From NCBI RefSeq assembly GCF_029868855.1, contig NZ_JARWOV010000015.1, positions 1-33,938 of the forward strand: 33,938 nucleotides of DNA. The letters are read 5' to 3'. Source of the DNA: Nocardia carnea (GTDB lineage Bacteria; Actinomycetota; Actinomycetes; Mycobacteriales; Mycobacteriaceae). The notes under the pieces are model-generated. The model saw nothing but the letters and a program-made list of their open reading frames with translations, did not search any database and was not told where the DNA came from. Positions 23,297-31,021 of this stretch are shown in pieces (position 1 is the stretch's first letter; every line of letters begins with the position of its first letter). A program made the translations under genes and the position numbers.

Positions 23297-24565
23297 GTGA
23301 CCGAACGGGCACTCGCGATCGGCTGGGCCGACGCGCTCGACGGCGCGGTGGCGCCGACACTGACGCGGGACCGTATCGAGGAACTGCTGACCGAACAGGT
23401 CGTACAGTTGCTCGATGCCCTGCGCGGCGCCACCGGACCCGAGGCCGGAAAGTACGCGGCGGAAGCACTGGTCGCGGTGAACTACCGCGATCCCGGTGTG
23501 GTCGGCCGGACGATTCCGCTGATCTGCCGCGATATGGCCGGGTATCTCCAGGAGACGAACCCCGCCACCGGTGCCGTGGTGCACGAGCGCGCGCTGCTCG
23601 TGGCCGCCGAGTTCGCGACCGGTTTCACGGCGGCACTGCGTTCGGTGGCATTGTCGGAGCAGGAAGCCACACTCGCCGCGGCGCTGGCGGCCGCCCAGGA
23701 AGCCGAACGGCGGCGCGAACTCTCCGAAGCCCGTTTCGAGGCGGTGTTCGCGGGCGCCTCGGTGGGAATCGGAACGGTCGACACCCACGGCCGGGTCCTC
23801 GAAGCGAATGCGGCGTTCGCGGACATGCTCGGTATCGATGTCGGGCAGATGCCGGGCCGGCCGGTGGCCGACGTGGTGGGTCACGCCAATATCGGCGACG
23901 CCTACCAGCGGATGACCCAGCTGCTGGCGGGCAGTATCGACCGGTTCCGGATGGAACTGGACCACCCGCGCCCGGACGGGACGTCCACGGGTATCGATCT
24001 GTCGATGTCGGCGGTCCGCGATCACAGCGGTCAGGTCCGTTTCCTGATCGGTGTGGCGGTCGATGTCACCGAACGCCGGGAACTCGCCACCCGCCTCTGG
24101 TACGACGCCAATCACGACGAACTCACCGGCCTGCCCAACCGCGGGCATTTCTTCGACCGGCTGGCGGTGGCGACGCCGCCGATCGGGATGGCCTACCTGG
24201 ATCTGGACGGGTTCAAGGAGGTCAACGATCGGTGGGGGCATACCGCCGGTGACGAGGTGCTGCGGATCGTCGGTGCCCGCCTGCGGCAAACCGTCACGGC
24301 GGCAGGTGGTTTGGCCGCACGGCTGGGCGGTGACGAGTTCATCGCCGTGCTCGAGCGGTGCACCGGCACCGCCGAGCTGGCCATGCTCAGTGCGGATGTG
24401 CAGACCGCTCTCACCGCGCCGATGGCGATCCGTGATCGCACGATCAGCATCGGCGCGAGTATCGGCACGGTGTATCTCGAGGATGCGCCGACAGCGATCG
24501 ACGAGGCGATGCAGGCCGCCGATTCCGCCATGTACCGCAACAAGATTCCCCGTACCCGCTCCTGA
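23297..24565 (+). CDS. PAS-GGDEF diguanylate cyclase
   Basis: 422 aa from GTG 23297 with GGAG six nt upstream. The N-terminal ~130 residues are a helical domain (RIEELLTEQVVQLLDALRGA), followed by a coiled segment AALAAAQEAERRRELSEARF. A PAS domain covers about 150-265 (FEAVFAGASVGIGTVDTHGR and FLIGVAVDVTERREL), and a GGDEF domain begins at DELTGLPNRGHFFDRL. The active site GGDEF is intact at 344-348. The inhibitory RxxD site is absent: the stretch before it reads TAAGGLAARL. It should make c-di-GMP without product inhibition. There is no EAL domain and no membrane segment, so it is a cytoplasmic sensor. It follows the DUF574 methyltransferase in a likely operon. Confidence 0.9.
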   Translation: MTERALAIGWADALDGAVAPTLTRDRIEELLTEQVVQLLDALRGATGPEAGKYAAEALVAVNYRDPGVVGRTIPLICRDMAGYLQETNPATGAVVHERALLVAAEFATGFTAALRSVALSEQEATLAAALAAAQEAERRRELSEARFEAVFAGASVGIGTVDTHGRVLEANAAFADMLGIDVGQMPGRPVADVVGHANIGDAYQRMTQLLAGSIDRFRMELDHPRPDGTSTGIDLSMSAVRDHSGQVRFLIGVAVDVTERRELATRLWYDANHDELTGLPNRGHFFDRLAVATPPIGMAYLDLDGFKEVNDRWGHTAGDEVLRIVGARLRQTVTAAGGLAARLGGDEFIAVLERCTGTAELAMLSADVQTALTAPMAIRDRTISIGASIGTVYLEDAPTAIDEAMQAADSAMYRNKIPRTRS

Positions 24566-24593
24566 CCGGCACGGCCGTTACGGATCACGGGCG

Positions 24594-24622
24594 TTGACTT
24601 TTTATGAAGACCGGTCTACTTT
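24594..24622 (+). promoter_or_regulatory. Promoter with AGACCGGTCT operator, leaderless TetR gene
   Basis: TTGACT (24594-24599), 17 nt, TACTTT (24617-24622), then the ATG at 24629, the expected transcription start. The perfect 10-bp palindrome AGACCGGTCT (24608-24617) fills the spacer. It resembles the TAGA-n-YGGTCTA core recalled for Bacillus LmrA/QdoR (YxaF) boxes. Confidence 0.7.
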
Positions 24623-24628
24623 TCAGGC

Positions 24629-25183
24629 ATGGGCGCAAAAGGAGCCGAAACCCGGCAGCGGATGATCGAGGCGACACGGTCGTCGATCGAACGCCGCGGG
24701 TACTTCGGCACCGGCCTCAACCAGATACTGGCGGACAGTGATACTCCGCGCGGTTCTCTGTACTTCCATTTCCCGGGCGGTAAGGACGAACTCGTCGCCG
24801 CTGCCGTCACCCAGACCTCCGGGGTCATCGATGCCGCGCTCGCGGAGGCGGATCTCACCGACCCGGCCGGTGCGGTCACCGATCTGATCACCCTGCTCGG
24901 CGATCGACTGGAGGCCTCCGGCTGGGAATGCGGCTGTCCCGTCGCGACCGTCGCCCTGGAGATTTCCGGCGCGAACGACACCGTCCAGCGCGCCTGCGCC
25001 GAGGTCTACGGACGCTGGACGGAGGCTTTGCGTATCAGCCTCCGGACGGCCGGCTACTCCGACGCCGACGATCTGGCCGTTTCCCTGCTCGCCCTGATCG
25101 AGGGCGCACTACTGCTCGCGCAGACGCATCGTGACCGCGGACCACTCGAACGGGCCGCGCGAGTCGCTCGAACCCTGCTCTGA
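24629..25183 (+). CDS. TetR-family regulator, LmrA/YxaF-like
   Basis: 184 aa. DNA-binding domain: TRQRMIEATRSSIERRGYFG, LNQILADSDTPRGSLYFHFP and GGKDELVAAAV. The C-terminal part contains GWECGCPVATVALEIS with Cys pairs, the pattern of the LmrA/YxaF TetR subgroup, whose members sense flavonoids, drugs or electrophiles. The mRNA appears leaderless (see promoter). The next gene, an SDR-hydrolase fusion 70 nt downstream, carries a matching operator before its start. The regulator therefore probably represses both itself and that gene. The inducer is not predictable. Confidence 0.88.
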   Translation: MGAKGAETRQRMIEATRSSIERRGYFGTGLNQILADSDTPRGSLYFHFPGGKDELVAAAVTQTSGVIDAALAEADLTDPAGAVTDLITLLGDRLEASGWECGCPVATVALEISGANDTVQRACAEVYGRWTEALRISLRTAGYSDADDLAVSLLALIEGALLLAQTHRDRGPLERAARVARTLL

Positions 25184-25228
25184 TCCACGACGACGCCCAT
25201 TCGTGCGCCTCCATACCTAAAAAATATG

Positions 25229-25240
25229 TAGACCAGTCTA
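25229..25240 (+). promoter_or_regulatory. Second TetR operator copy, before the SDR-hydrolase gene
   Basis: TAGAC-CA-GTCTA, 5-bp perfect arms, shares AGACC/GTCT with the site at 24608-24617. It is preceded by an A-rich tract. It lies 13 nt before ATG 25254, just ahead of AGGA (25244-25247), the ribosome site. Confidence 0.6.
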
Positions 25241-25253
25241 GTTAGGACTTGTT

Positions 25254-27011
25254 ATGAACACTCCCGATTCCGTCGTTTTCGGCGCGGCCGGTTTCATCGG
25301 ACGCGTCCTGGTCGCCCGGCTCCTGCGCCGAGGGCATACGGTCGCGGCCGCATTACGTCCCGGCAGCGCGGACCGGCTCACCACCTGGCTCGACGAGCAC
25401 GGCGTGGCCCGCGAGCGGCTGACCGTACTCGACTGCGATATCACCGACGCCGGCCTGGGCGAGGTCGCCCGGCTGGACACCGCCGGGATACGCGATGTGT
25501 ACAACTGCGCGGCCCGATTCACCTTCGGACTCGAGGCCGACCCCGCCCGGGCGGTGAATATCGACGGCGCCCTGCACATCCTGGACTGGTGCGGGAGCCT
25601 GCCCGAGCTGCGCCGACTGGTCCACATCACCGGATACCGGGTCACCGTGCCGGATTCGGCCGAACACGATTACGCGGTCGGCGCTTACGGCGCTTCGAAA
25701 TTCGAGGGCGACGCGATACTGCGCGAACGCGCCGCGGCGGCGGGCGTCGCGCTGACGGTCGCGAACCCGAGCACGGTCATCGGCCCCGGGCAGTACATCG
25801 GCCTCGCCGAACTCGTTCACGACCTCTGGTACGGCAGACTTCCGGCGCTGCCCGGCAACGCCCGGACCCTGCTGCCGATCCTCGATCTCGACTATTTCAC
25901 CGATTTCCTCATCGCCCTCCCGCGCGATCCGGACACCGCGGGCCGTTCCTACACCGCCCTCGACCCCGCGAGCCCGCCGCTTCCGGAACTGATGCACACC
26001 CTCGCAAAGCATCTACACGTCCGCGCGCCCCGTTTCACGATTCCGGCCGGCCTGGTGGCCCGCCTGCCACGCCGGCTCACCGGGGTAGACCGGGAGCGGC
26101 TCGCATTCGTCGCCGAGGACCGCTACGACACCTCGGCCGCTGAGGCGGTGGCCGACGCCGCCGGCCTCACCATGCCGCCCACCGGTGAAGTCGTGCGTAA
26201 CTGGGCAGACCACCTGGTGAGCAGTCGGTTCGGCAGCACAGAGGCAGATCCGTCCGCCGGGTTCGCCGACGGCCTCTGGGTGAGCGGCGACCGACGGGCT
26301 CCGGACCTCGTTCTGCTGCACGGTCTCCCCACCGACAGCGAGGCCTGGCGTGCGGTCACCGCGGCGACCACCGCGTCCACCTACACCGCCGACCTCCCCG
26401 GCCTCGGCCGTTCCGCCCCCGGAGACTCCCCGGTCCACTTCCGGCCCGACCGGCTCATGGCCTCGGTGACCACCCGCCCCGTCCTGGTCGGGCATTCACT
26501 CGGCTGCCTCCCGGTCCTGCGGTACGCCGCCGCCCATCCCGGCCGCATCGCCGGAATCGTCCTGATAGCGCCCGCTTTTCTGCAGCGCCGGGGGTCGTGG
26601 ATCACCCGGTTGCCGAGCACCGCACTCATGCTGCGCCACTTCGGTCCGGAGCGGCTGGCCGCCACCCTGGGTGTGCCGGCAGGTCCGGCGATCGACAGTG
26701 CGAGCGCGAACCTGAGCCGCCCCGGAGTAGCCCGGCGGACCGTCGCGGCGTTGCGAACGGCGAGCCGGCCCGGGCAGCGGGCGGCCGCTCGCCGCATGCT
26801 CGCGGACGTCACGGTGCCGGTGCATATCGTGACCGGTTCCCGTGATCCGCTCGAAACCCCGGTGTCCATTCCGACCACGGTGATCGAGGGCGCGGGCCAC
26901 TATCCCCATCTCACCCACCCGGACCAGGTGGCCCAGGTCCTCGATGCCACCCGTAACCTGTTCCTGCACAATCGGATAGCTACCGACAATCCGGCGCCCG
27001 TCGCCAGGTGA
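25254..27011 (+). CDS. Fusion protein: extended SDR (NAD-dependent epimerase-like) plus alpha/beta hydrolase
   Basis: 585 aa, two enzymes in one chain. Residues 1 to ~325 are an extended SDR with dinucleotide motif GAAGFIG (10-16) and active-site YGASK (Tyr145, Lys149). Residues ~345-575 are an alpha/beta hydrolase with oxyanion block LLHGLPTDSEAW, nucleophile GHSLGC (Ser415), acid Asp531 (GSRDPLETP) and His549 (GAGHYPH). Both active sites look complete. A plausible use is sequential reduction or oxidation and ester or lactone cleavage of one compound; the substrate is unknown. The ATG has AGGA six nt upstream and a TetR operator 13 nt upstream. No frameshift is visible at the junction, so the fusion appears genuine. 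Confidence 0.88.
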   Translation: MNTPDSVVFGAAGFIGRVLVARLLRRGHTVAAALRPGSADRLTTWLDEHGVARERLTVLDCDITDAGLGEVARLDTAGIRDVYNCAARFTFGLEADPARAVNIDGALHILDWCGSLPELRRLVHITGYRVTVPDSAEHDYAVGAYGASKFEGDAILRERAAAAGVALTVANPSTVIGPGQYIGLAELVHDLWYGRLPALPGNARTLLPILDLDYFTDFLIALPRDPDTAGRSYTALDPASPPLPELMHTLAKHLHVRAPRFTIPAGLVARLPRRLTGVDRERLAFVAEDRYDTSAAEAVADAAGLTMPPTGEVVRNWADHLVSSRFGSTEADPSAGFADGLWVSGDRRAPDLVLLHGLPTDSEAWRAVTAATTASTYTADLPGLGRSAPGDSPVHFRPDRLMASVTTRPVLVGHSLGCLPVLRYAAAHPGRIAGIVLIAPAFLQRRGSWITRLPSTALMLRHFGPERLAATLGVPAGPAIDSASANLSRPGVARRTVAALRTASRPGQRAAARRMLADVTVPVHIVTGSRDPLETPVSIPTTVIEGAGHYPHLTHPDQVAQVLDATRNLFLHNRIATDNPAPVAR

Positions 27012-27272
27012 ATTCCGGCAGGCCGGGACCACACTGCGTCGGCGAAATAATGAACCGTAACCGCCCGCTGCCGGGCTACATGTCCGCAGACACCGGAGTC
27101 GGCAATACCGGATCAGCAGTGCCTACGGAGATGCGCCCCGCAGGCCCCCGCCGCACGCCGAGTCGTAGCGGCCGTAGAACGGCACACCCGAGACCATCGG
27201 GCACAGTATGGGTTGCATCGGTACCGCCTGATATGCCCCCGGCCCCCGGCCCGCGAACCTGTGCCGCGCGGT
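27012..27272. other. Convergent intergenic region
   Basis: Holds the 3' flanks of the SDR-hydrolase gene and of the convergent reductase gene. Open frames here look random. I see no strong hairpin or recognisable gene. Confidence 0.4.
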
Positions 27273-27911
27273 TCACGCACCCACCGGTGGCAGTGCGGGC
27301 GCCACGGTCCCGGGATCCACACCCGCGAACGCCAGAGTGATGAACAACCCCGCCGCCTCCTCGAGCTGACGGGCCCGGGACAGGCCACCCACCACGGCAG
27401 GGACCGCGCCGGCATCGCGTACCAGCGTCTCGGCCACGGCCAACGCCCCCGGATCGTCACCGCACAGTGGCACCGTGATCGCGGCCGCACCGGGCACACC
27501 CCACTGTGTCGACGGAACCATATGGAAGCCCTTCACCACCCGGCTGCCCGGTGCCGTCTCTGCGATATGGGTGGCGGTGGACTTGCCGGGTTCGGTCAGG
27601 AGCACACCCACACCGTGTTGCACCGCGTTGATCGGGTCGATCACCACGACCCCGGCCAGCGCTCCCATGCTCGCACCTGATTCGCGCAGTACATCGTCGA
27701 CACCACTCCACGGCACCGCGAGCAGTACCACGTCGGCGCCGCGCACCGCCTCGTCCGGGGCGGCGGCGTGTACGGCAGCACCGAGCCGCCGCGCCAGGGC
27801 GGCCGCGTTGTCCGCCGACCGTCCCGCCACTGTCACCGTATGCCCGGTCTGCGCCCAGCATCCGCCGAGCGCCTCGGCCAGATGGCCCGTACCCAGAATT
27901 CCGATCCGCAC
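27273..27911 (-). CDS. NADPH-dependent F420 reductase-like oxidoreductase
   Basis: 212 aa from GTG 27911, with GGAGGAG seven nt upstream. The N-terminal Rossmann motif is MRIGILGTGHLAEALGGCWA, then TVTVAGRSADNAAALARRLG; VVLLAVPWSGVDDVL and VVIDPINAV follow. This is the F420_oxidored/NADP-binding family, which includes coenzyme F420:NADP oxidoreductases but also plain NADP reductases. The C-terminus is short and helical, so the F420-binding part is not proven. It diverges from an HxlR regulator across a 98-nt gap that holds two long palindromes, the usual arrangement of an HxlR target gene. Confidence 0.82.
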   Translation of the reverse strand: MRIGILGTGHLAEALGGCWAQTGHTVTVAGRSADNAAALARRLGAAVHAAAPDEAVRGADVVLLAVPWSGVDDVLRESGASMGALAGVVVIDPINAVQHGVGVLLTEPGKSTATHIAETAPGSRVVKGFHMVPSTQWGVPGAAAITVPLCGDDPGALAVAETLVRDAGAVPAVVGGLSRARQLEEAAGLFITLAFAGVDPGTVAPALPPVGA

Positions 27912-27926
27912 CGTCGCACTCCTCCG

Positions 27927-27960
27927 TGTCTACGTTGTCCGTCGACGGCTAACGTAGACA
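27927..27960. promoter_or_regulatory. 34-bp near-perfect palindrome, candidate HxlR operator
   Basis: Outer arms TGTCTACGTT (27927-27936) and AACGTAGACA (27951-27960) are exact complements. The centre CCGTCGACGG (27939-27948) is itself a palindrome. Only two of 17 positions per half fail to pair. It abuts the ribosome site of the reductase gene. Confidence 0.72.
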
Positions 27961-27968
27961 GTCCGACA

Positions 27969-27984
27969 CGCACCGATCGGTGCG
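27969..27984. promoter_or_regulatory. 16-bp perfect palindrome before the HxlR gene
   Basis: CGCACCGATCGGTGCG, exact palindrome, 25 nt before ATG 28010. It is a second operator candidate, probably for autoregulation. Confidence 0.6.
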
Positions 27985-28009
27985 AAACAACCGACGATCC
28001 TGGTGACCG

Positions 28010-28471
28010 ATGACCGCCGACAACCACGAGCCGATCGCCGATTGCCGACTTCGCGGCGCCTTGGATCTGTTCACGCATACCTGGGATCCGGTGGTGCTGG
28101 CCGCCCTCCGTGACGGTCCGCGCAGGCGAGCCGCGCTGCGCGCGGGTATCGGAAGTATCAGCGACAAGGCCCTCACCGAAGCACTGCGGCGACTGCTGGC
28201 GCGTGGACTGGTGGCCAGGTTTCCACGCCCCGGCGCGCCGCCGGCAGTCGAGTACGAGCTCACCCCGCTGGGTGTCAGTCTGGTGGCGGGACCACTCGAA
28301 TCCCTGGCCGCATGGGTCCGCACCTATGGTGAACTACTCGGTCTGCCGGACGATACGGCGATTCCGCTTCGTGAAGCGAATCCCACCGCACCGGCCGCGG
28401 GCGCGGCCCGGCTGTCCGGACGCACGGAAACCGGCACGCCGGGCCACCTTCCGCCACCAGCCCCACGTTGA
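28010..28471 (+). CDS. HxlR-family winged-helix regulator
   Basis: 153 aa. The HxlR domain runs about residues 10-105: DCRLRGALDLFTHTWDPVVL, RAALRAGIGSISDKALTEAL, RRLLARGLVARFPRPGAPPA and VEYELTPLGVSL. The hallmark N-terminal Cys is present (DCRL), which in several family members is the thiol sensor of aldehydes or quinones. The C-terminal ~45 residues are Pro/Ala-rich and probably disordered. It diverges from the F420-reductase-like gene and most likely controls it. No strong ribosome site precedes ATG 28010; GGTGACC is close. Confidence 0.85.
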   Translation: MTADNHEPIADCRLRGALDLFTHTWDPVVLAALRDGPRRRAALRAGIGSISDKALTEALRRLLARGLVARFPRPGAPPAVEYELTPLGVSLVAGPLESLAAWVRTYGELLGLPDDTAIPLREANPTAPAAGAARLSGRTETGTPGHLPPPAPR

Positions 28472-28479
28472 CGCGCCCA

Positions 28480-28498
28480 CCGCGCACCGGCCGCGCGG
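28480..28498. terminator. Hairpin between convergent transcripts
   Basis: CCGCGC (28480-28485) and GCGCGG (28493-28498) with a 7-nt loop, 9 nt past the HxlR stop and just beyond the TetR remnant stop on the other strand. Confidence 0.45.
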
Positions 28499-28504
28499 AA
28501 GCCG

Positions 28505-28654
28505 TCAACCGGTGGGGCCGTAGGCCGCCAGGAACGTCTGCACCGCCGCGGCGGCGACAGCGCCCAGTTCGGCCCGGCCGACTCTGCGTGTCCCGTGGGC
28601 CGATCGATTCTCGAGTGGGCCGGTGAGCAGCGCGAGGAACTGTCCGGCCGCGAC
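28505..28654 (-). pseudogene. C-terminal remnant of a TetR-family regulator
   Basis: Directly after the exporter stop codon (28657 to 28655), and in the same frame, the minus strand reads VAAGQFLALLTGPLENRS, then AHGTRRVGRAELGAVAAAAV and QTFLAAYGPTG to a stop at 28505. This is the last helices of a TetR C-terminal domain (the FLxLL, GTR and AAVxTFLxAYG pattern). No helix-turn-helix part exists upstream, since that space is the exporter. It has no start of its own and is probably a leftover after deletion. Confidence 0.6.
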
Positions 28655-30709
28655 TCAGCCGGCGAATGTGGGGCGCCGGCTCTGATCGTCCAGCAGTTCG
28701 CCGGCGATCTTGTCCAGCGCTCGGTCCAGCAGGGCCCTGTCGGCGGGATCGTCGAAGGCCCAGTCCTCCAGCTGCCTGTCCAGCCAGCCGCGCCAGACTC
28801 GCCGGAAGCGCTCGGCCTGCTGGGCCCCGCTGTCGGTCAGCCGTAACGAATCGCCCTCGGCCGTCACATATCCGGCTCGCGCGGCGTCGCGGTAGACCGG
28901 TTCGAGTACACCGACCGGAACCATATGGTCGTCCGCGATACCTGTGAGTGTCGCCCCGCCGCGTACCCGGGCACGCAGATGCACCGCGCCGATCGCCCAG
29001 GTGATGGACTCGGGAAGTTCGCCGCCGGTGAGGTCTGGTAGCGAAGGGCCCGGCAGAACGGGCTTTCGCACGCCCGGCGAGCCGGGTAACCGCTGCTGAT
29101 CCCGGCGCAACACCTGCGCGACAGCGTGTTCCAGCTGGGCCGCCCGGTCGGCGGAATCCGGCATCGAGAAGCCTTCCCCCAGTTCCGCGGCGCGAGCGCG
29201 GGTGCTGTCGCGCAGCGGTACCTCCCGGAGGAACCACGCCACCACGAAACCCACCAGAGCCACCGGGACCACCCACCGGAACACGGTGTCGATGGCGGTC
29301 GTATAGGCCTCGATTATCGGGGCCGCCAGGTCGTCGGGCAACTCACGCAAGGCCGCTGGGCTCTGCGCGATCTCCGGGGCGACACCCGACTCGGCCAGCG
29401 CCGCGGCCAGGGCCGGGTCGAGCTTCCCGGTGTAGAGGGTGCCGAACACCGCGGTGCCGAACGCACTTCCGACCGTGCGGAAAAACGTCACACCGGAGGT
29501 CGCGGTGCCCAGCTGCGCGTAGGGCACGGTGTTCTGCACGACAATGGTCAGCACCTGCATGGACAGCCCGATACCGAGTCCGAGGACCAGCATGTACAGC
29601 GATTCCCGCCAGATACCGGTATCGCGTCCCATCGTCGACATCAGGTAGAGGCCGAGCGCCATCACGGCCGTGCCCGCGATCGGGAACGGTTTGTACCGGC
29701 CGGTGGTCGAGACGATATTTCCGGAGATGATCGAGGTGATCAGCAGACCGACCACCATCGGCAGCGTCCGCAATCCGGATTCGGTCGCCGAGACGCCGTC
29801 CACGTACTGCAGGTACGTGGGCAGATAGGTCATGGCACCGAGCATGGCGAAGCCGACGATGAAACTGAGGACCGAGCACACCGTGAACACCCGGTTGCGG
29901 AACAGATCCATCGGCAGCATCGGCTCGGGCACCCTGGTCTCCACCACGACGAACGCCGCCAGCAGCACGACCGATCCGGCGAACAGGCCGATGATCATCG
30001 GCGAACCCCAGGCATATTCGGAACCACCCCATTCGAGCCCGAGGATCAAACCGGCCACACCGAGCGCGACCAGCGCGATCCCGAGGTAGTCGATCACCGG
30101 CCGCACGGCCGGGCGCACCGTGGGAATGGTCCGGGCGGCCAGCGCGATCATCACCACCGCCACCGGAACATTGATGTAGAAACACCACCGCCAGCTGGCG
30201 TGATCGGTGAACAGGCCGCCCAGGGTGGGCCCGAGTACGGTGGTCACCCCGAACACCGCACCCATCGCGCCCTGGTACTTCCCGCGCTGCCGCAGCGGAA
30301 TCACATCGGCGATCAACGCCATCGCGGTCACCATCAACCCGCCGGCCCCGACACCCTGGATCCCTCGCGCGATGATCAAGGTCAGCATGTCCTGGGCGAC
30401 CCCGGCGAGTACCGAGCCCAGGATGAAGACCACCGCGCTGATCTGGAATACGAGTTTCCGGCCGAAGAGGTCACCGAATTTGCCGGCCAGCACCGTCGAT
30501 ACGGCCTCGGCGAGCATGTACGCGGTGACCAGCCACGCCATATGCCCGGCGCTGCCGAGATCGGCGACGATCGTCGGCAGGGTGGTCGCGACGATCGTCT
30601 GGTCGAGCGCGGCCATCAGCATGCCGAGCACGATGGTGACGAACACGATGTTTCGGCGGCGGCGATCGAGCGTCGGCGCCGTATCGGGAACCTCGCGGGT
30701 GCCGGTCAT
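28655..30709 (-). CDS. DHA2-family MFS drug exporter with C-terminal winged-helix domain
   Basis: 684 aa, 14-TM DHA2 major facilitator followed by a ~170-residue cytoplasmic domain. Transport motifs are visible: ALDQTIVATTLPTI (motif D1), LAGKFGDLFGRKLVFQI (motif A) and VFGVTTVLGPTLGGLF (motif C). The tail contains a MarR-like winged helix (VGVLEPVYRDAARAGYVTAE, then LRLTDSGAQQAERF). The same architecture is recalled for long actinobacterial exporters such as M. tuberculosis Rv1877. ATG 30709 is chosen over TTG 30739. GATACT ends 7 nt before it, suggesting a leaderless mRNA. It exports drugs or lipophilic compounds by proton antiport; the substrate is unknown. Confidence 0.9.
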   Translation of the reverse strand: MTGTREVPDTAPTLDRRRRNIVFVTIVLGMLMAALDQTIVATTLPTIVADLGSAGHMAWLVTAYMLAEAVSTVLAGKFGDLFGRKLVFQISAVVFILGSVLAGVAQDMLTLIIARGIQGVGAGGLMVTAMALIADVIPLRQRGKYQGAMGAVFGVTTVLGPTLGGLFTDHASWRWCFYINVPVAVVMIALAARTIPTVRPAVRPVIDYLGIALVALGVAGLILGLEWGGSEYAWGSPMIIGLFAGSVVLLAAFVVVETRVPEPMLPMDLFRNRVFTVCSVLSFIVGFAMLGAMTYLPTYLQYVDGVSATESGLRTLPMVVGLLITSIISGNIVSTTGRYKPFPIAGTAVMALGLYLMSTMGRDTGIWRESLYMLVLGLGIGLSMQVLTIVVQNTVPYAQLGTATSGVTFFRTVGSAFGTAVFGTLYTGKLDPALAAALAESGVAPEIAQSPAALRELPDDLAAPIIEAYTTAIDTVFRWVVPVALVGFVVAWFLREVPLRDSTRARAAELGEGFSMPDSADRAAQLEHAVAQVLRRDQQRLPGSPGVRKPVLPGPSLPDLTGGELPESITWAIGAVHLRARVRGGATLTGIADDHMVPVGVLEPVYRDAARAGYVTAEGDSLRLTDSGAQQAERFRRVWRGWLDRQLEDWAFDDPADRALLDRALDKIAGELLDDQSRRPTFAG

Positions 30710-31021
30710 CCGCCGAGTATCGGTGAAAGGCCCGCGCAACAGCGGCGGGACACGCTCGATGGCCGCATCGCTGTCTGGCGTCCGTGTCCTGCCCCCAATT
30801 CGCAGGTCTTGCGTTCACCTGCAGCCACGGCCGGCAAATCTCAGCTGCCGGCCGTGGCCCGGCATCGGGCCATTTCGCATGCCCGAGCCCTGTGGCACAA
30901 CGTATTCCGGCAACGCGCCGGCCAACAGCCGATAACGGATTCGTGGCCGGTCGGGATACCTACCATGGACGTATTCGTCGATCGGGCTCGGGGATCCATC
31001 ACGAGGGAGGGAGGTGCGGGG
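30710..31021. other. Divergent intergenic region, exporter (minus) and T7SS unit (plus)
   Basis: About 310 bases without a gene. It holds three inverted repeats at 30802-30872 (listed separately), a minus-strand -10 for the exporter (GATACT, 30721 to 30716) and a possible plus-strand -10 TACCAT (30961-30966). GGAGG before ATG 31022 is the ribosome site of the SseB-like gene. Confidence 0.4.
30802..30872. repeat. Cluster of three inverted repeats with mutually exclusive stems
   Basis: Stem 1: GCAGGT/ACCTGC (30802-30807, 30817-30822). Stem 2: GCCACGGCCGGCA/TGCCGGCCGTGGC, 13 bp (30824-30836, 30846-30858, 9-nt loop). Stem 3: TGGCCCG/CGGGCCA (30855-30861, 30866-30872). Stems 2 and 3 share bases 30855-30858, so only one can fully form. 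Confidence 0.55.

Noticed and set aside
29126..31021. Upstream part of a 760-codon plus-strand frame
   Set aside because: It is antisense to the exporter; only the SseB-like part from 31022 has a ribosome site and family similarity.
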